DNA of 64,000 nucleotides from contig DATLJD010000009.1 in NCBI GenBank assembly GCA_035539135.1, forward strand, positions 62,001-126,000, written 5' to 3'. Within the stretch, counting starts at the first letter, position 1. Every line of letters begins with the position of its first letter. The translations under genes and the position numbers were made by a program. This document shows positions 1 through 8,487 of this stretch, piece by piece. The notes beneath the pieces were generated by a model that was not told the origin of the DNA, made no database searches, and worked only from the letters and a program-made list of their open reading frames with translations. The DNA is from JABFWF01 sp035539135 (GTDB lineage Bacteria > Pseudomonadota > Gammaproteobacteria > Xanthomonadales > Xanthomonadaceae).

Positions 1-671
1 GTATCGATTGGGACCTCATCCTCGAGCAAATCTCCCACTTCAAACCCGAAGGCGGCAAGGTGCTAGATTTTGGTTGCTATTCCGGAGGGTTGCTGTCTCG
101 GCTTGATGGCCGCTACGAGCGCTTCGGTATTGAAATCAACCGCGAAGCTGCACGAATCGCCCAAGAGGCCGCGGGCGCGCACCTGTGGAACAACCTTGAA
201 GCGATGCCCGCTGACCAACGGTTTGACGTCATTGTGATTGCGGACGTGCTGGAGCACGTACCCAACCCGCAAACTTTGTTTGACCATTTGAAACGTAATC
301 TCGGGAAAGACGGAATCGTTGTTGCCACTACGGGTGACGCAGACAACCCTTTATGGAACTGGTTTGGCGCCAACTGGTGGTATTGCTTCTATCCCGAGCA
401 CGTCTCCTTCGTCTCAAAAAAATGGGTTGAGCAGATCCTACTTCCAAACGGTTGGTCGCTGATGACGTACAAGCGCTTTCGGTACCGGCGTCTAAGCCCC
501 TTTCTTGGCTTGGTCGAACTCGCTTCCGCTTGTATGTATGGGTTGTTCCCGCGCGCCTACCTTCACATCCAATCGGTCTTGAAGAGGTCTCGAGCATTGA
601 CCAGTGCCCCAGGCAATAGCGTTACCGCAGACCACCTCTTGATAACTTTGGCCAGAAAGCGATCATCATGA
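1..671 (+). CDS. SAM-dependent class I methyltransferase, 5' partial
   Basis: The reading frame is open to the left edge (codons in phase from base 3), so the true start lies outside the window. Seen: SAM-binding motif I VLDFGCYSGG near base 60 and the following acidic motif VIVIADVLEHVPNP, the pattern of the Methyltransf_23/11 group. The acceptor cannot be read from the sequence. A sugar or lipid-linked glycan is likely, because the next genes are an FkbM methyltransferase and glycosyltransferases. The stop overlaps the next start (ATGA), which suggests translational coupling. Base composition is clearly lower in GC than the bulk of the window (66 of 120 bases are G/C at 481-600), a hint that this locus was acquired by transfer. 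Confidence 0.85.
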   Translation, partial: IDWDLILEQISHFKPEGGKVLDFGCYSGGLLSRLDGRYERFGIEINREAARIAQEAAGAHLWNNLEAMPADQRFDVIVIADVLEHVPNPQTLFDHLKRNLGKDGIVVATTGDADNPLWNWFGANWWYCFYPEHVSFVSKKWVEQILLPNGWSLMTYKRFRYRRLSPFLGLVELASACMYGLFPRAYLHIQSVLKRSRALTSAPGNSVTADHLLITLARKRSS

Positions 672-1399
672 GTCTTGCGTCTCTAGAGTCGCTGCTGCGA
701 CGCGCCATCAATCACTGCGGCTTCGATCTCACTCGTTACCGACCGGAAGCATCGGAAGCCGGCCGTCTAGCCAGAATGTTGCAACACAACGAGGTGAACT
801 TGGTAATCGACGTTGGCGCTAACGTCGGTCAATATGCACGACGACTTCGCCAAGCCGGCTATGCCGGCCGCATACTGTCTTTTGAGCCCCTACTAGAGGC
901 GCACGCGCGCCTTCTAGCCCTTTCACGAAACGACCCCCATTGGACGGTCGGACCGCGAGTTGCAATCGGCGACAGAGAACACGAAGTTGAACTACACATC
1001 TCCGGTAACTCGGTCAGCAGTTCTGTGCTGGAAATGCTTGATAGCCATATTGCCGCCGCCCCTGGGTCGGAATACGTCGCCACGGAGCGCGTCAGCATGG
1101 CGACCCTGGATGGCCTGCTGCGGGAGCATCTTCATAAGGACGTAAGGCCATTCCTTAAGGTCGATACTCAAGGCTTTGAGGACCGCGTATTGGCTGGAGC
1201 CTCAGCAGTCTTGGCCCAAGCACGGGGGGTGCAATTGGAGTTGTCTCTGGTATCGCTCTATGAAGGACAACAACTGTTTGAGCCATTGATGGATCACCTC
1301 AGCAGGACCGGGTTTTCGGTGTGGGCCATCTGGCCGGGCTTCTGCGATGCCGCTACCGGCCGCATGCTCCAGGTAGACGCCGTCTTCTTCCGGAGTTAG
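668..1399 (+). CDS. FkbM family methyltransferase
   Basis: 243 residues. Seen: the motif VIDVGANVGQYARRLR (SAM-binding loop), FEPL shortly after, and FLKVDTQGFEDRVLAGA in the second half. All are hallmarks of the FkbM O-methyltransferase family (PF05050). Family members methylate hydroxyls of sugars or polyketides; in polysaccharide loci they usually modify surface glycans. The start ATG overlaps the previous stop (ATGA), and a glycosyltransferase begins 5 bases after the stop. The substrate is inferred from context only. Composition is AT-richer than the window average, like its neighbours on both sides. Confidence 0.9.
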   Translation: MSLASLESLLRRAINHCGFDLTRYRPEASEAGRLARMLQHNEVNLVIDVGANVGQYARRLRQAGYAGRILSFEPLLEAHARLLALSRNDPHWTVGPRVAIGDREHEVELHISGNSVSSSVLEMLDSHIAAAPGSEYVATERVSMATLDGLLREHLHKDVRPFLKVDTQGFEDRVLAGASAVLAQARGVQLELSLVSLYEGQQLFEPLMDHLSRTGFSVWAIWPGFCDAATGRMLQVDAVFFRS

Positions 1400-1404
1400 C
1401 CGCC

Positions 1405-2157
1405 ATGTCTTCCCCGCGGCTTTCCATCATCATTGCCACTTGGAACGCGGCGCGCACGCTCGAGCGCTGCCTTGCTTCTATCGTGGCGCAGTCGTTCACA
1501 GACTGGGAGTTGCTCATATCCGACGGTGAATCCTCGGACGAAACGGTCAATCTAATCCAGAAGCACCAGGGTCGCATTTCGTGGTGGCGATCAAGCAAGG
1601 ACGATGGCATTTATGACGCATGGAATAGGGCGCTCGAGCATGCGAAGGGCGAATACGTCTGTTTTCTTGGCGCCGATGATGAATTGGAGAGTAGTCAAGC
1701 GCTTGCGACCCTGTTCACGGCCGCTGCAGAACGCCGATTTGATCTGATCACGTCGCGCGGCCGGATGGTCGATCCCTCCCGCAGGAAGGAAGAGATATTT
1801 GGCTCTAGCTGGAATTACAAGCGCCTCGGGCGTCGCATGGTCGTCTGCCATCCGGGACTCTTACACCATCGCTCCTTGTTCGAACGTTACGGCATGTTCG
1901 ATACGCGATACCGGATCGCGGGGGATCTTGAATTCCTGCTCCGTTTGCCCGAAGAACTGGAAACGCTCGACGTAGAAGAGACCACGGTCATTATCGAGCT
2001 CGGTGGCGTAAGCAGGAAGAACATACTGGCAAGGCTGCGGGAGCAACGCATCGCTTTATCGCATTGCCCGCGCTTTGGGCCGGTCCGTGCGCACTTAGTT
2101 TGGATTGACAAACTATGGCGATATCCAATCGCGCGTCTTTTTGGCATTTCGCACTAA
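1405..2157 (+). CDS. Glycosyltransferase family 2
   Basis: 250 residues when started at the ATG at 1405; upstream in-frame codons run into the FkbM gene and do not resemble the family. Seen: N-terminal LSIIIATWNAARTLERCL, the nucleotide-binding DGESSDE segment, and GADDE, which takes the place of the DXD metal-binding motif. These indicate a GT-A fold inverting transferase using a nucleotide sugar, probably on the cytoplasmic face of the inner membrane. No transmembrane segment is evident. The stop TAA is directly followed by the next ATG. Donor and acceptor sugars are not predictable. This is the last gene of the lower-GC stretch. Confidence 0.9.
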   Translation: MSSPRLSIIIATWNAARTLERCLASIVAQSFTDWELLISDGESSDETVNLIQKHQGRISWWRSSKDDGIYDAWNRALEHAKGEYVCFLGADDELESSQALATLFTAAAERRFDLITSRGRMVDPSRRKEEIFGSSWNYKRLGRRMVVCHPGLLHHRSLFERYGMFDTRYRIAGDLEFLLRLPEELETLDVEETTVIIELGGVSRKNILARLREQRIALSHCPRFGPVRAHLVWIDKLWRYPIARLFGISH

Positions 2158-3228
2158 ATGCGTATCCTGTTCGTCTGCAAGCGTCACCCGCAGCAGCGAG
2201 ATTTGATCGAGCGTCCGTACGGCCGTTTCCACCATCTGCCGACTCATCTCGCCGCGCTCGGTCACGACGTGGGGGTGGCGACCTGTAGCTATCGGGGACT
2301 GCCGTCGCTCGAATTCGATCGCCAGGATGTCGCCTGGTTCAGCGACGACGTGGTCGCGCTTGGCGTTCCGCGCTTCCTGCATGCGATCCGGCGCCGCGCC
2401 ATCGCGTTCGCACCGGACTGGGTCGTCGGCTGCTCCGACGCATGGTTCGGTCCGCTGGCGCGGCACTTGGCGCGACGCTCCGGTGCGAAGCTGGCCATCG
2501 ACGCCTACGATAACTACGAAGCCTACATGCGCTGGAACCTGCCGCTGCACTGGGCGTGGCGCAGGGCGTTGCGCGCCGCGCCGCTGGTCACGGCGGCGGG
2601 GCCACAGCTGGCGGACCACCTCGACTTACACCGCCTTGGCCGCCCGCCCGCCCAGGTGCTGCCGATGGCAGCCGATCCGGAGTTCCATCCGCGCGATCGC
2701 GACGCATGCCGCAACGCTCTCGGTCTGCCTTCACATGCGCCGCTGCTGGGGTATGTCGGCAGCTGGACGCGCAGCCGCGGCACCCACCTGATCCTGGACG
2801 CGTTCGCGCGGGTGCGCGCCCGCCGGCCCGACGCGCGGCTGGTACTCAGCGGCCGGCCGCCACCAGAGGCGTTACGCGTTCCCGGCATAATCGGTGTCGG
2901 CTACCTGCCGGACGCGCAGTTGCCCGTGCTGGTAGGCGCGCTCGACGTCGCCGGCATCGTCACCGCCGATACGGCATTCGGCCGTTTCAGCTATCCGGCG
3001 AAGCTGTGTGAGGCCATGGCCTGCGGCACGTCGGTCGTCGCCACCGCGACTGCACCGTTGCGCTGGATGTTGGGCGGCGATCCGCGCCACCTCGCGCCGC
3101 TCGGCGACCCCGCCGCGTTCGCCGATCGGGTACTCGCATTGCTCGATGCGCCGTCCGCGAATTACCCCCCGCAACCGGACTGGGCGACGCTGGCCGCACA
3201 ACTAGCGGCGCTGCTGGCCACGCACTGA
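2158..3228 (+). CDS. Glycosyltransferase family 4 (GT-B fold)
   Basis: 356 residues. The N-terminal half begins MRILFVCKRHPQQRD, a Rossmann-like acceptor domain. The C-terminal half has GYVGSWTRSRGTHLILDAF and LCEAMACGTSVVAT, which form the donor-binding region of GT4 enzymes. The start codon abuts the preceding stop, so it is transcribed with genes 1-3, but its composition is sharply higher in GC (45 of 60 bases at 2641-2700). Its 3' end overlaps the convergent glycosyltransferase on the other strand by 27 bp. Role: transfer of a sugar onto a growing surface glycan; the specificity is unknown. Confidence 0.88.
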   Translation: MRILFVCKRHPQQRDLIERPYGRFHHLPTHLAALGHDVGVATCSYRGLPSLEFDRQDVAWFSDDVVALGVPRFLHAIRRRAIAFAPDWVVGCSDAWFGPLARHLARRSGAKLAIDAYDNYEAYMRWNLPLHWAWRRALRAAPLVTAAGPQLADHLDLHRLGRPPAQVLPMAADPEFHPRDRDACRNALGLPSHAPLLGYVGSWTRSRGTHLILDAFARVRARRPDARLVLSGRPPPEALRVPGIIGVGYLPDAQLPVLVGALDVAGIVTADTAFGRFSYPAKLCEAMACGTSVVATATAPLRWMLGGDPRHLAPLGDPAAFADRVLALLDAPSANYPPQPDWATLAAQLAALLATH

Positions 3229-4368
3229 CGCAGCGATCAGCGGGACGAGCAGCGTCTTCACTTCCGCATCGAACCGATCCCAGGAAAAGCGCGCGGCGGC
3301 GGCGCGGCAACGGGCGCGGTCGTAACCCTCGCCGAGCCAGCGCAGAATCTCCGCGGTGAGGCCCTCGTAGTCGGTAGCCGCCACCAGCGCGCCGCTATCC
3401 GCGGTCACCGCATCAGCGACGCCGCCCACGTCGAATGCCACCGTTGCCAGTCCTTGCGCCGCGGCCTCGATCGCCACCATGCCGAATCCCTCGACGTCGC
3501 CCGCGACCTCCCGAACCGGGAAGACGTGCAGGTCGGCCCCCGCATAGGCCTCCTGCAGGGTGGTGTCGTCGCAGGCGCCGAGCAGACGCACGGCCGACGC
3601 CACACCGGCGCATTCAGCGATAGACAGCAGTTCCGCGCTGCCACCGCCGACGCGATGCAGGGCATCGGGTGCGTCGTTGCCGATCACCGCGAGGACGAGA
3701 TCCGGATACCGCGCGCGCAGTGCCGGCAGGGCGCACGCCACGAAGGCGGCGAGGCCCTTGCGGGCGGTCAGGCGGCCGACCGACAGCAGCACCGGGGCAT
3801 CGCCGAGACCAAACCGGCGCCGGAACCGCTCGCGTGCGGCCGGCTGAGGCGCCGGTAGTTCGGTGCCCGGGTTGACGACGTGCGCACGCTGCTCCGCGAC
3901 ACCGGCCTGGATGGCGAGCCGGCGGGTGTTGCGGCTGTTGACGATCGCAATGTCGGTTCGCCGGATCGCAGGAAGCCACACCGCGCGATACACCGGCTGA
4001 TCGACGATCAGGTCGAGTCCGTGCAGATAAACCGCGCTGCGCGCCCGCGCGACGCCAGCCGCGAGCTTGGCCAGAGGCGCGCTCAGTCCGCTGCCGGCAA
4101 GCACGAGATGGGGGCGCCGGCGCACTACGCTCGCCAGTGCCGCGGTCGCGGCGGCCGGAACGAATTTCCACAAGGGACTCGCCGGCACCTCGCGGCTCCT
4201 GGCCCAGCGCATGGATGCGCCGCAGCCGACCGGCCCCACGACTTCGACCTCGGCCCACTCGGCGAGGCCCGCGGCGAGCCGGTGATTGAGCTTTTCCATG
4301 CCGCCCAGCAGCGGCGGCAGGTTGCGCGTCACCAGCAGGATGCGGGGGCGGGTCCCGCTATCAGTCAT
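3202..4368 (-). CDS. Glycosyltransferase family 4 (GT-B fold)
   Basis: 388 residues. Seen: RILLVTRNLPPLLGGMEKLNHR near the N-terminus (residues about 9-30), the Gly-rich acceptor loop of PimA/WbaZ-like enzymes; VGRLTARKGL in the centre; and EGFGMVAIEAAAQG, the E-x7-E donor signature, in the C-terminal third. The start ATG lies within the end of the upstream GT2 gene (8 bp overlap), so the two form a two-gene minus-strand unit. The 3' end overlaps a convergent GT4 gene. Likely role is glycan assembly on a lipid carrier; the exact sugar is not known. Confidence 0.88.
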   Translation of the reverse strand: MTDSGTRPRILLVTRNLPPLLGGMEKLNHRLAAGLAEWAEVEVVGPVGCGASMRWARSREVPASPLWKFVPAAATAALASVVRRRPHLVLAGSGLSAPLAKLAAGVARARSAVYLHGLDLIVDQPVYRAVWLPAIRRTDIAIVNSRNTRRLAIQAGVAEQRAHVVNPGTELPAPQPAARERFRRRFGLGDAPVLLSVGRLTARKGLAAFVACALPALRARYPDLVLAVIGNDAPDALHRVGGGSAELLSIAECAGVASAVRLLGACDDTTLQEAYAGADLHVFPVREVAGDVEGFGMVAIEAAAQGLATVAFDVGGVADAVTADSGALVAATDYEGLTAEILRWLGEGYDRARCRAAAARFSWDRFDAEVKTLLVPLIAASVRGQQRR

Positions 4369-5212
4369 CGCGTCGGTAGGTGAGATTGGTGATTTGCTCG
4401 GACACCAGGCCGATCAGGAACACGATCACCGCGGCACTGAGCAGCAACGCGCTCATGTTGGTGAAACGATGCTCGGTGGCGAAAGTCCAGCCGTAGTAAC
4501 CGAAGCCGAGCAACAGGAATGCGAGGCCCACCGGCGCGAACAGCTTCAACGGCGAATACAGCGTCGCGATCCGGAAGATGATCAGCAGGAAGCGCGCGCC
4601 GTCGCGCAGCGGCCGGATATGGCTTTTGCCGATGCGCTTGGCGACCGGAATGGAGACATAGGCCACCGGATACGCGCTGCGGAAGAACGCCATCGTGCTG
4701 GTGGTCGGGTAGCTGAAGCCGTTCGGCAGCAGGTGCAGGAACTCGCGGAAGCGGTCCGCGCGCACCGCGCGGAAGCCGGACGTGAGGTCGGCGACCCGGT
4801 GACCGGTCATCCAGCTGGCGAGACGATTGTAGAAGGCATTGGCGGCGCCGCGGCCGGCGTTGGCCTGGCCGGAGGCGTCGCGCGCGCCGACCACCATGTC
4901 GTAGCCGGCCTCCAGCTTCTCCAGCAGGCGCGGGATCAGGGCCGGGTCGTGCTGGCCGTCGGCGTCCATGAACACCAGGACCTCGCCGCCGGCCGCGCGG
5001 GCGCCACGCTTGATCGCCGCGCCGTTGCCCATCGGGTACGGCGAGGACAGGACCCGCGCGCCGTGCCCGGCCGCGACCGCGGCGGTCCCGTCGCTGGAGC
5101 CGTCGTCCACGACGATGACCTCCGCCCCGGGCAGGCAGGCGCGCAGGGCCGGCAGCGTCCGCTTCAGGCCCTCGGCTTCGTTCTTGGCTGGCAGGATGAC
5201 CGAGATGTGCAT
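4361..5212 (-). CDS. Glycosyltransferase family 2, polyprenyl-phosphate sugar transferase (DPM1-like)
   Basis: 283 residues from the ATG at 5212; the open frame further upstream encodes repeat-derived sequence. Seen: VILPAKNEAEGLKRTL at the N-terminus, VVDDGSSDGT, and MDADGQHDP (DXD metal site). The C-terminus carries two hydrophobic segments. This layout matches dolichol/undecaprenyl-phosphate mannose or glucose synthase-like enzymes, which make a lipid-linked sugar donor at the inner membrane. It is followed with an 8 bp overlap by a GT4 gene. The donor sugar cannot be read from the sequence. Confidence 0.9.
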   Translation of the reverse strand: MHISVILPAKNEAEGLKRTLPALRACLPGAEVIVVDDGSSDGTAAVAAGHGARVLSSPYPMGNGAAIKRGARAAGGEVLVFMDADGQHDPALIPRLLEKLEAGYDMVVGARDASGQANAGRGAANAFYNRLASWMTGHRVADLTSGFRAVRADRFREFLHLLPNGFSYPTTSTMAFFRSAYPVAYVSIPVAKRIGKSHIRPLRDGARFLLIIFRIATLYSPLKLFAPVGLAFLLLGFGYYGWTFATEHRFTNMSALLLSAAVIVFLIGLVSEQITNLTYRRDD

Positions 5213-5283
5213 GCGACCCCCTGCCGGCAAGGGTAGCCGGAAGGGCGGGGGATGGGCAGGCCGGTCGGGGCGCGCGTGCGAAG

Positions 5284-5373
5284 ACTCACCCCCATCCCGG
5301 CCTTCCCCCGCAAGCGGGGGAAGGAGAGGAAGCCCGGTCTTCCCTCTAGCGGGGAAGGAGAGGCGCCAGCGGG
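5284..5373. repeat. Intergenic palindromic repeat, CCCCGCAAGCGGGG type
   Basis: The 295-bp gap between the divergent GT2 and pilB genes holds a degenerate copy of the palindrome seen elsewhere in the window: the inverted arms CCTTCCCCCGCAAGCGGGGGAAGG, shown here in two parts as CCTTCCCCCGC and GCGGGGGAAGG, preceded by CTCACCCCCATCCCGG. A second, decayed hairpin (CTTCCCTCTAGCGGGGAAG) follows. No gene is seen in the gap. The rest should hold the pilB promoter, but no convincing boxes were found. Confidence 0.7.
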
Positions 5374-5507
5374 CGCGGCCTCCATTCAGCACGTTAAGAA
5401 CATCGGCTTGGCCGCTGAAACATTTGGAAAAGCGGTACCGCAGCCCGCTTGTGCCCCGGCGGGTTTGGGGTAAAGTCGAGTTTGGGGAAGTACCTGGATA
5501 CGCACGT

Positions 5508-7223
5508 ATGGCCGCGAACCTGGCCGGAATCACGGGCATTGCCCGGCGCCTGGTGATGGACGGCGCGCTGGAGGAAGCGGCCGCCCGCGAGGCGATGGAC
5601 GCGGCCACCCGCGAGAAGCGTCCGCTCGCCGGCTACCTGCTCGAGAAGAAGCTGATCGCGCCGGCGGACCTGGCCGCCGCCAACTCGATCGAGTTCGGCA
5701 TGCCGATCTTCGACGTCGCGGCGATGGACCCGGCGCAGTCGGCGATCAAGCTGGTCAGCGAGGAGCTGGTCCGCAAGCACAACGCGCTGCCGCTGTTCAA
5801 GCGCGGCGGCCGCCTGTTCGTCGGCATCGCCGACCCGACCAACACCCGCGCGCTCGACGAGATCAAGTTCCACGTCAACCTGACCGTGGAAGCGATCCTG
5901 GTCGACGAGGAGCGCATCCGCCGCACCATCGACCAGTGGCTGGAGCAGGGAGACTCGCTGTCCGATGCGGTCGGCGACAGCGAGGGACTGGAATCGCTGG
6001 AGACGTCCGGCGGCGACGAGGATCTCGCCGGCAGCGATGCCGGCGTCGACGCCAAGGGCGACGACACCCCGGTCGTCAAGTTCATCAACAAGGTGCTGGT
6101 GGACGCGATCCGCCGCGGCGCCTCGGACATCCACTTCGAGCCCTACGAGACCGAGTACCGGGTGCGCCTGCGCATCGACGGCATGCTCAAGCAGGTGGCC
6201 AAGGTGCCGGTCAAGCTGCAGGCGCGCATCGCCGCGCGCCTGAAGGTGATGGCGCAGCTGGACATCGCCGAGAAGCGCGTGCCGCAGGACGGCCGCATCA
6301 AGCTCAACCTCTCCAAGACCAAGCAGATCGACTTCCGCGTCAGCACCCTGCCGACGCTATTCGGCGAGAAGATCGTGCTGCGCATCCTGGATGCGGGCGC
6401 TGCCAAGCTCGGCATCGACAAGCTCGGCTACGAGGACGACCAGAAGAAGCTGTTCCTCGACGCGATCAAGAAGCCCTACGGGATGGTGCTGGTGACCGGC
6501 CCGACCGGTTCGGGCAAGACCGTGTCGCTGTACACCGCGCTGAACATCCTCAACGACGAGACCCGCAACATCTCCACCGTCGAGGACCCGGTCGAAATCC
6601 GCGTGCCGGGCATCAACCAGGTGCAGATGAACGTCAAGCGCGGCATGACCTTCGCCGCCGCGCTGCGCAGCTTCCTGCGCCAGGACCCGGACGTGATCAT
6701 GGTCGGCGAGATCCGCGACCTGGAAACCGCCGAGATCGCGGTCAAGGCCGCGCAGACCGGCCACATGGTGCTGTCCACCCTGCACACCAACGACGCGCCG
6801 CAGACCATCGCGCGCCTGATGAACATGGGCGTGGCGCCGTTCAACATCACCTCGTCGGTGACGATCGTGATCGCCCAGCGCCTCGCCCGCCGCCTGCACG
6901 ACTGCAAGCGCGAGGTGCAGTTGCCGGAGCACGCGCTGCTGGCCGAAGGCTTCACCCACGAGGAGATCGCCGCCGGGCTGACCCTGTACGAGGCGGTCGG
7001 CTGCGCGGAGTGCACCGAGGGCTACAAGGGCCGCACCGGCATCTACCAGGTCATGCCGATGACCGAGGAGATCCAGGCGATCATCCTCGCCGGCGGCAAC
7101 GTCCAGCAGCTGACCGAGGCGGCGCAGAACGCCGGCGTGCGCGACCTGCGCCAGTCCGCGCTGCTGAAGGTAAAGAACGGCATCGTCGACCTCGCCGAAA
7201 TCAACCGCGTCACCAAGGACTGA
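5508..7223 (+). CDS. pilB: Type IV pilus extension ATPase PilB
   Basis: 571 residues from the ATG at 5508, the usual PilB length. The N-terminus (MAANLAGITGIARRLV) begins an MshEN/T2SSE_N domain. The ATPase core has Walker A GPTGSGKT at about residues 331-338, Walker B MVGEIRD near 397 and the His box GHMVLSTLHTND near 418. Cysteines DC...CAEC near the C-terminus fit the zinc-binding motif of this family. The hexameric ATPase powers pilin polymerisation from the cytoplasm via PilC. pilC starts 4 bases after the stop and pilD follows, so this is a pilBCD operon. No pilin gene is seen in the window. Confidence 0.97.
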   Translation: MAANLAGITGIARRLVMDGALEEAAAREAMDAATREKRPLAGYLLEKKLIAPADLAAANSIEFGMPIFDVAAMDPAQSAIKLVSEELVRKHNALPLFKRGGRLFVGIADPTNTRALDEIKFHVNLTVEAILVDEERIRRTIDQWLEQGDSLSDAVGDSEGLESLETSGGDEDLAGSDAGVDAKGDDTPVVKFINKVLVDAIRRGASDIHFEPYETEYRVRLRIDGMLKQVAKVPVKLQARIAARLKVMAQLDIAEKRVPQDGRIKLNLSKTKQIDFRVSTLPTLFGEKIVLRILDAGAAKLGIDKLGYEDDQKKLFLDAIKKPYGMVLVTGPTGSGKTVSLYTALNILNDETRNISTVEDPVEIRVPGINQVQMNVKRGMTFAAALRSFLRQDPDVIMVGEIRDLETAEIAVKAAQTGHMVLSTLHTNDAPQTIARLMNMGVAPFNITSSVTIVIAQRLARRLHDCKREVQLPEHALLAEGFTHEEIAAGLTLYEAVGCAECTEGYKGRTGIYQVMPMTEEIQAIILAGGNVQQLTEAAQNAGVRDLRQSALLKVKNGIVDLAEINRVTKD

Positions 7224-7227
7224 ACCC

Positions 7228-8484
7228 ATGGCCGTGACCCGATCCAACATGAAGCAGGCCGCCGCTGCCCGCCAGCTCGACCCGCTGCAGACGTTCGTCT
7301 GGGAAGGCACCGACAAGCGTGGCACCAGGATGAAGGGCGAGCAGGCGGCCAAGACCGCCGGCCTGCTGCGTGCCGAGCTGCGCCGCCAGGGCATCAACCC
7401 GACCGTGGTCAAGCCCAAGCCCAAGCCGCTGTTCGGCGGCGCCGGCAAGCGCATCACGCCGAAGGACATCGCGATCTTCAGCCGTCAGCTCGCGACCATG
7501 ATGAAGTCCGGCGTGCCGATCGTGCAGGCGCTGGAGATCATCGCCGGCGGCCAGAAAAACCCACGTGTTTCTGATCTGGTGAACAGCCTGCGCAGTCAGA
7601 TCGAGGCAGGCTCCGCCCTGTCCGAAGCCTTGAACAAGCATCCGGTCCAGTTCGATGAGCTGTACCGCAACCTGGTTCGCGCCGGTGAATCGGCGGGCGT
7701 GCTGGAAACGGTGCTCGACACGATCGCGAGCTACAAGGAAAACATTGAGGCCCTCAAGGGCAAGATCAAGAAGGCGTTGTTCTACCCGGCCACCGTGATC
7801 GCGGTGGCGATCCTCGTCAGCGCGATCCTGTTGATCTTCGTGGTGCCGCAATTCGAACAGGTCTTCGCCAGCTTCGGCGCGGAATTGCCCGCCTTCACGC
7901 GACTGATCATCGGGGCCAGTGACTTCATGATCGCCTACTGGTGGCTGGTCCTGCTGGTCGCGGTAGGCGGCGGCGTTGCACTGGTGATGCTCAAGAACCG
8001 GTCCCCGGCATTCTCCGACGCGCTCGACCGCATGATGCTCAAGCTACCGGTGATCGGGCAGATCATGCACAACTCGGCGATCGCGCGCTTCTCGCGCACA
8101 CTGGCGGTCACCTTCAAGGCCGGCGTGCCGCTGGTCGAAGCGCTGGACACGGTCGCCGGCGCCACCGGCAGCCGGGTCTACGAGAAGGCGGTGCTGCGCA
8201 TCCGCGACGACGTCGCGGTCGGCTACCAGGTCAACGTGGCGATGCGGCAGACCCAGCTGTTCCCGCATATGGTGATCCAGATGACCGCGATCGGCGAGGA
8301 GGCCGGCGCGCTGGACGCGATGCTGTTCAAGGTCGCGGAGTTCTACGAGGCCGAGGTGAACAACGCGGTGGACGCGCTTTCCAGCCTGCTCGAGCCGATG
8401 ATCATGATCTTCATCGGCGGCATCGTGGGCTGCATGGTGGTCGGCATGTACCTGCCGATCTTCAAGCTCGCCGCCGCCATCTGA
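7228..8484 (+). CDS. pilC: Type IV pilus inner-membrane platform protein PilC
   Basis: 418 residues. Seen: two T2SSF domains. The first contains FSRQLATMMKSGVPIVQALE and the second FSRTLAVTFKAGVPLVEALD, the tandem repeat characteristic of PilC/GspF. Hydrophobic segments lie around residues 190-215 and 230-250 and at the C-terminus. PilC sits in the inner membrane and is rotated by PilB to insert pilin subunits into the fibre. It lies between pilB (4-base gap) and pilD (3-base gap). Confidence 0.97.
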   Translation: MAVTRSNMKQAAAARQLDPLQTFVWEGTDKRGTRMKGEQAAKTAGLLRAELRRQGINPTVVKPKPKPLFGGAGKRITPKDIAIFSRQLATMMKSGVPIVQALEIIAGGQKNPRVSDLVNSLRSQIEAGSALSEALNKHPVQFDELYRNLVRAGESAGVLETVLDTIASYKENIEALKGKIKKALFYPATVIAVAILVSAILLIFVVPQFEQVFASFGAELPAFTRLIIGASDFMIAYWWLVLLVAVGGGVALVMLKNRSPAFSDALDRMMLKLPVIGQIMHNSAIARFSRTLAVTFKAGVPLVEALDTVAGATGSRVYEKAVLRIRDDVAVGYQVNVAMRQTQLFPHMVIQMTAIGEEAGALDAMLFKVAEFYEAEVNNAVDALSSLLEPMIMIFIGGIVGCMVVGMYLPIFKLAAAI

Positions 8485-8487
8485 CCG

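Noticed and set aside
5213..5608. N-terminal extension of the DPM1-like glycosyltransferase
   Set aside because: The upstream open frame translates palindromic repeat and the antisense of pilB; the ATG at 5212 starts directly at the family's conserved beginning.
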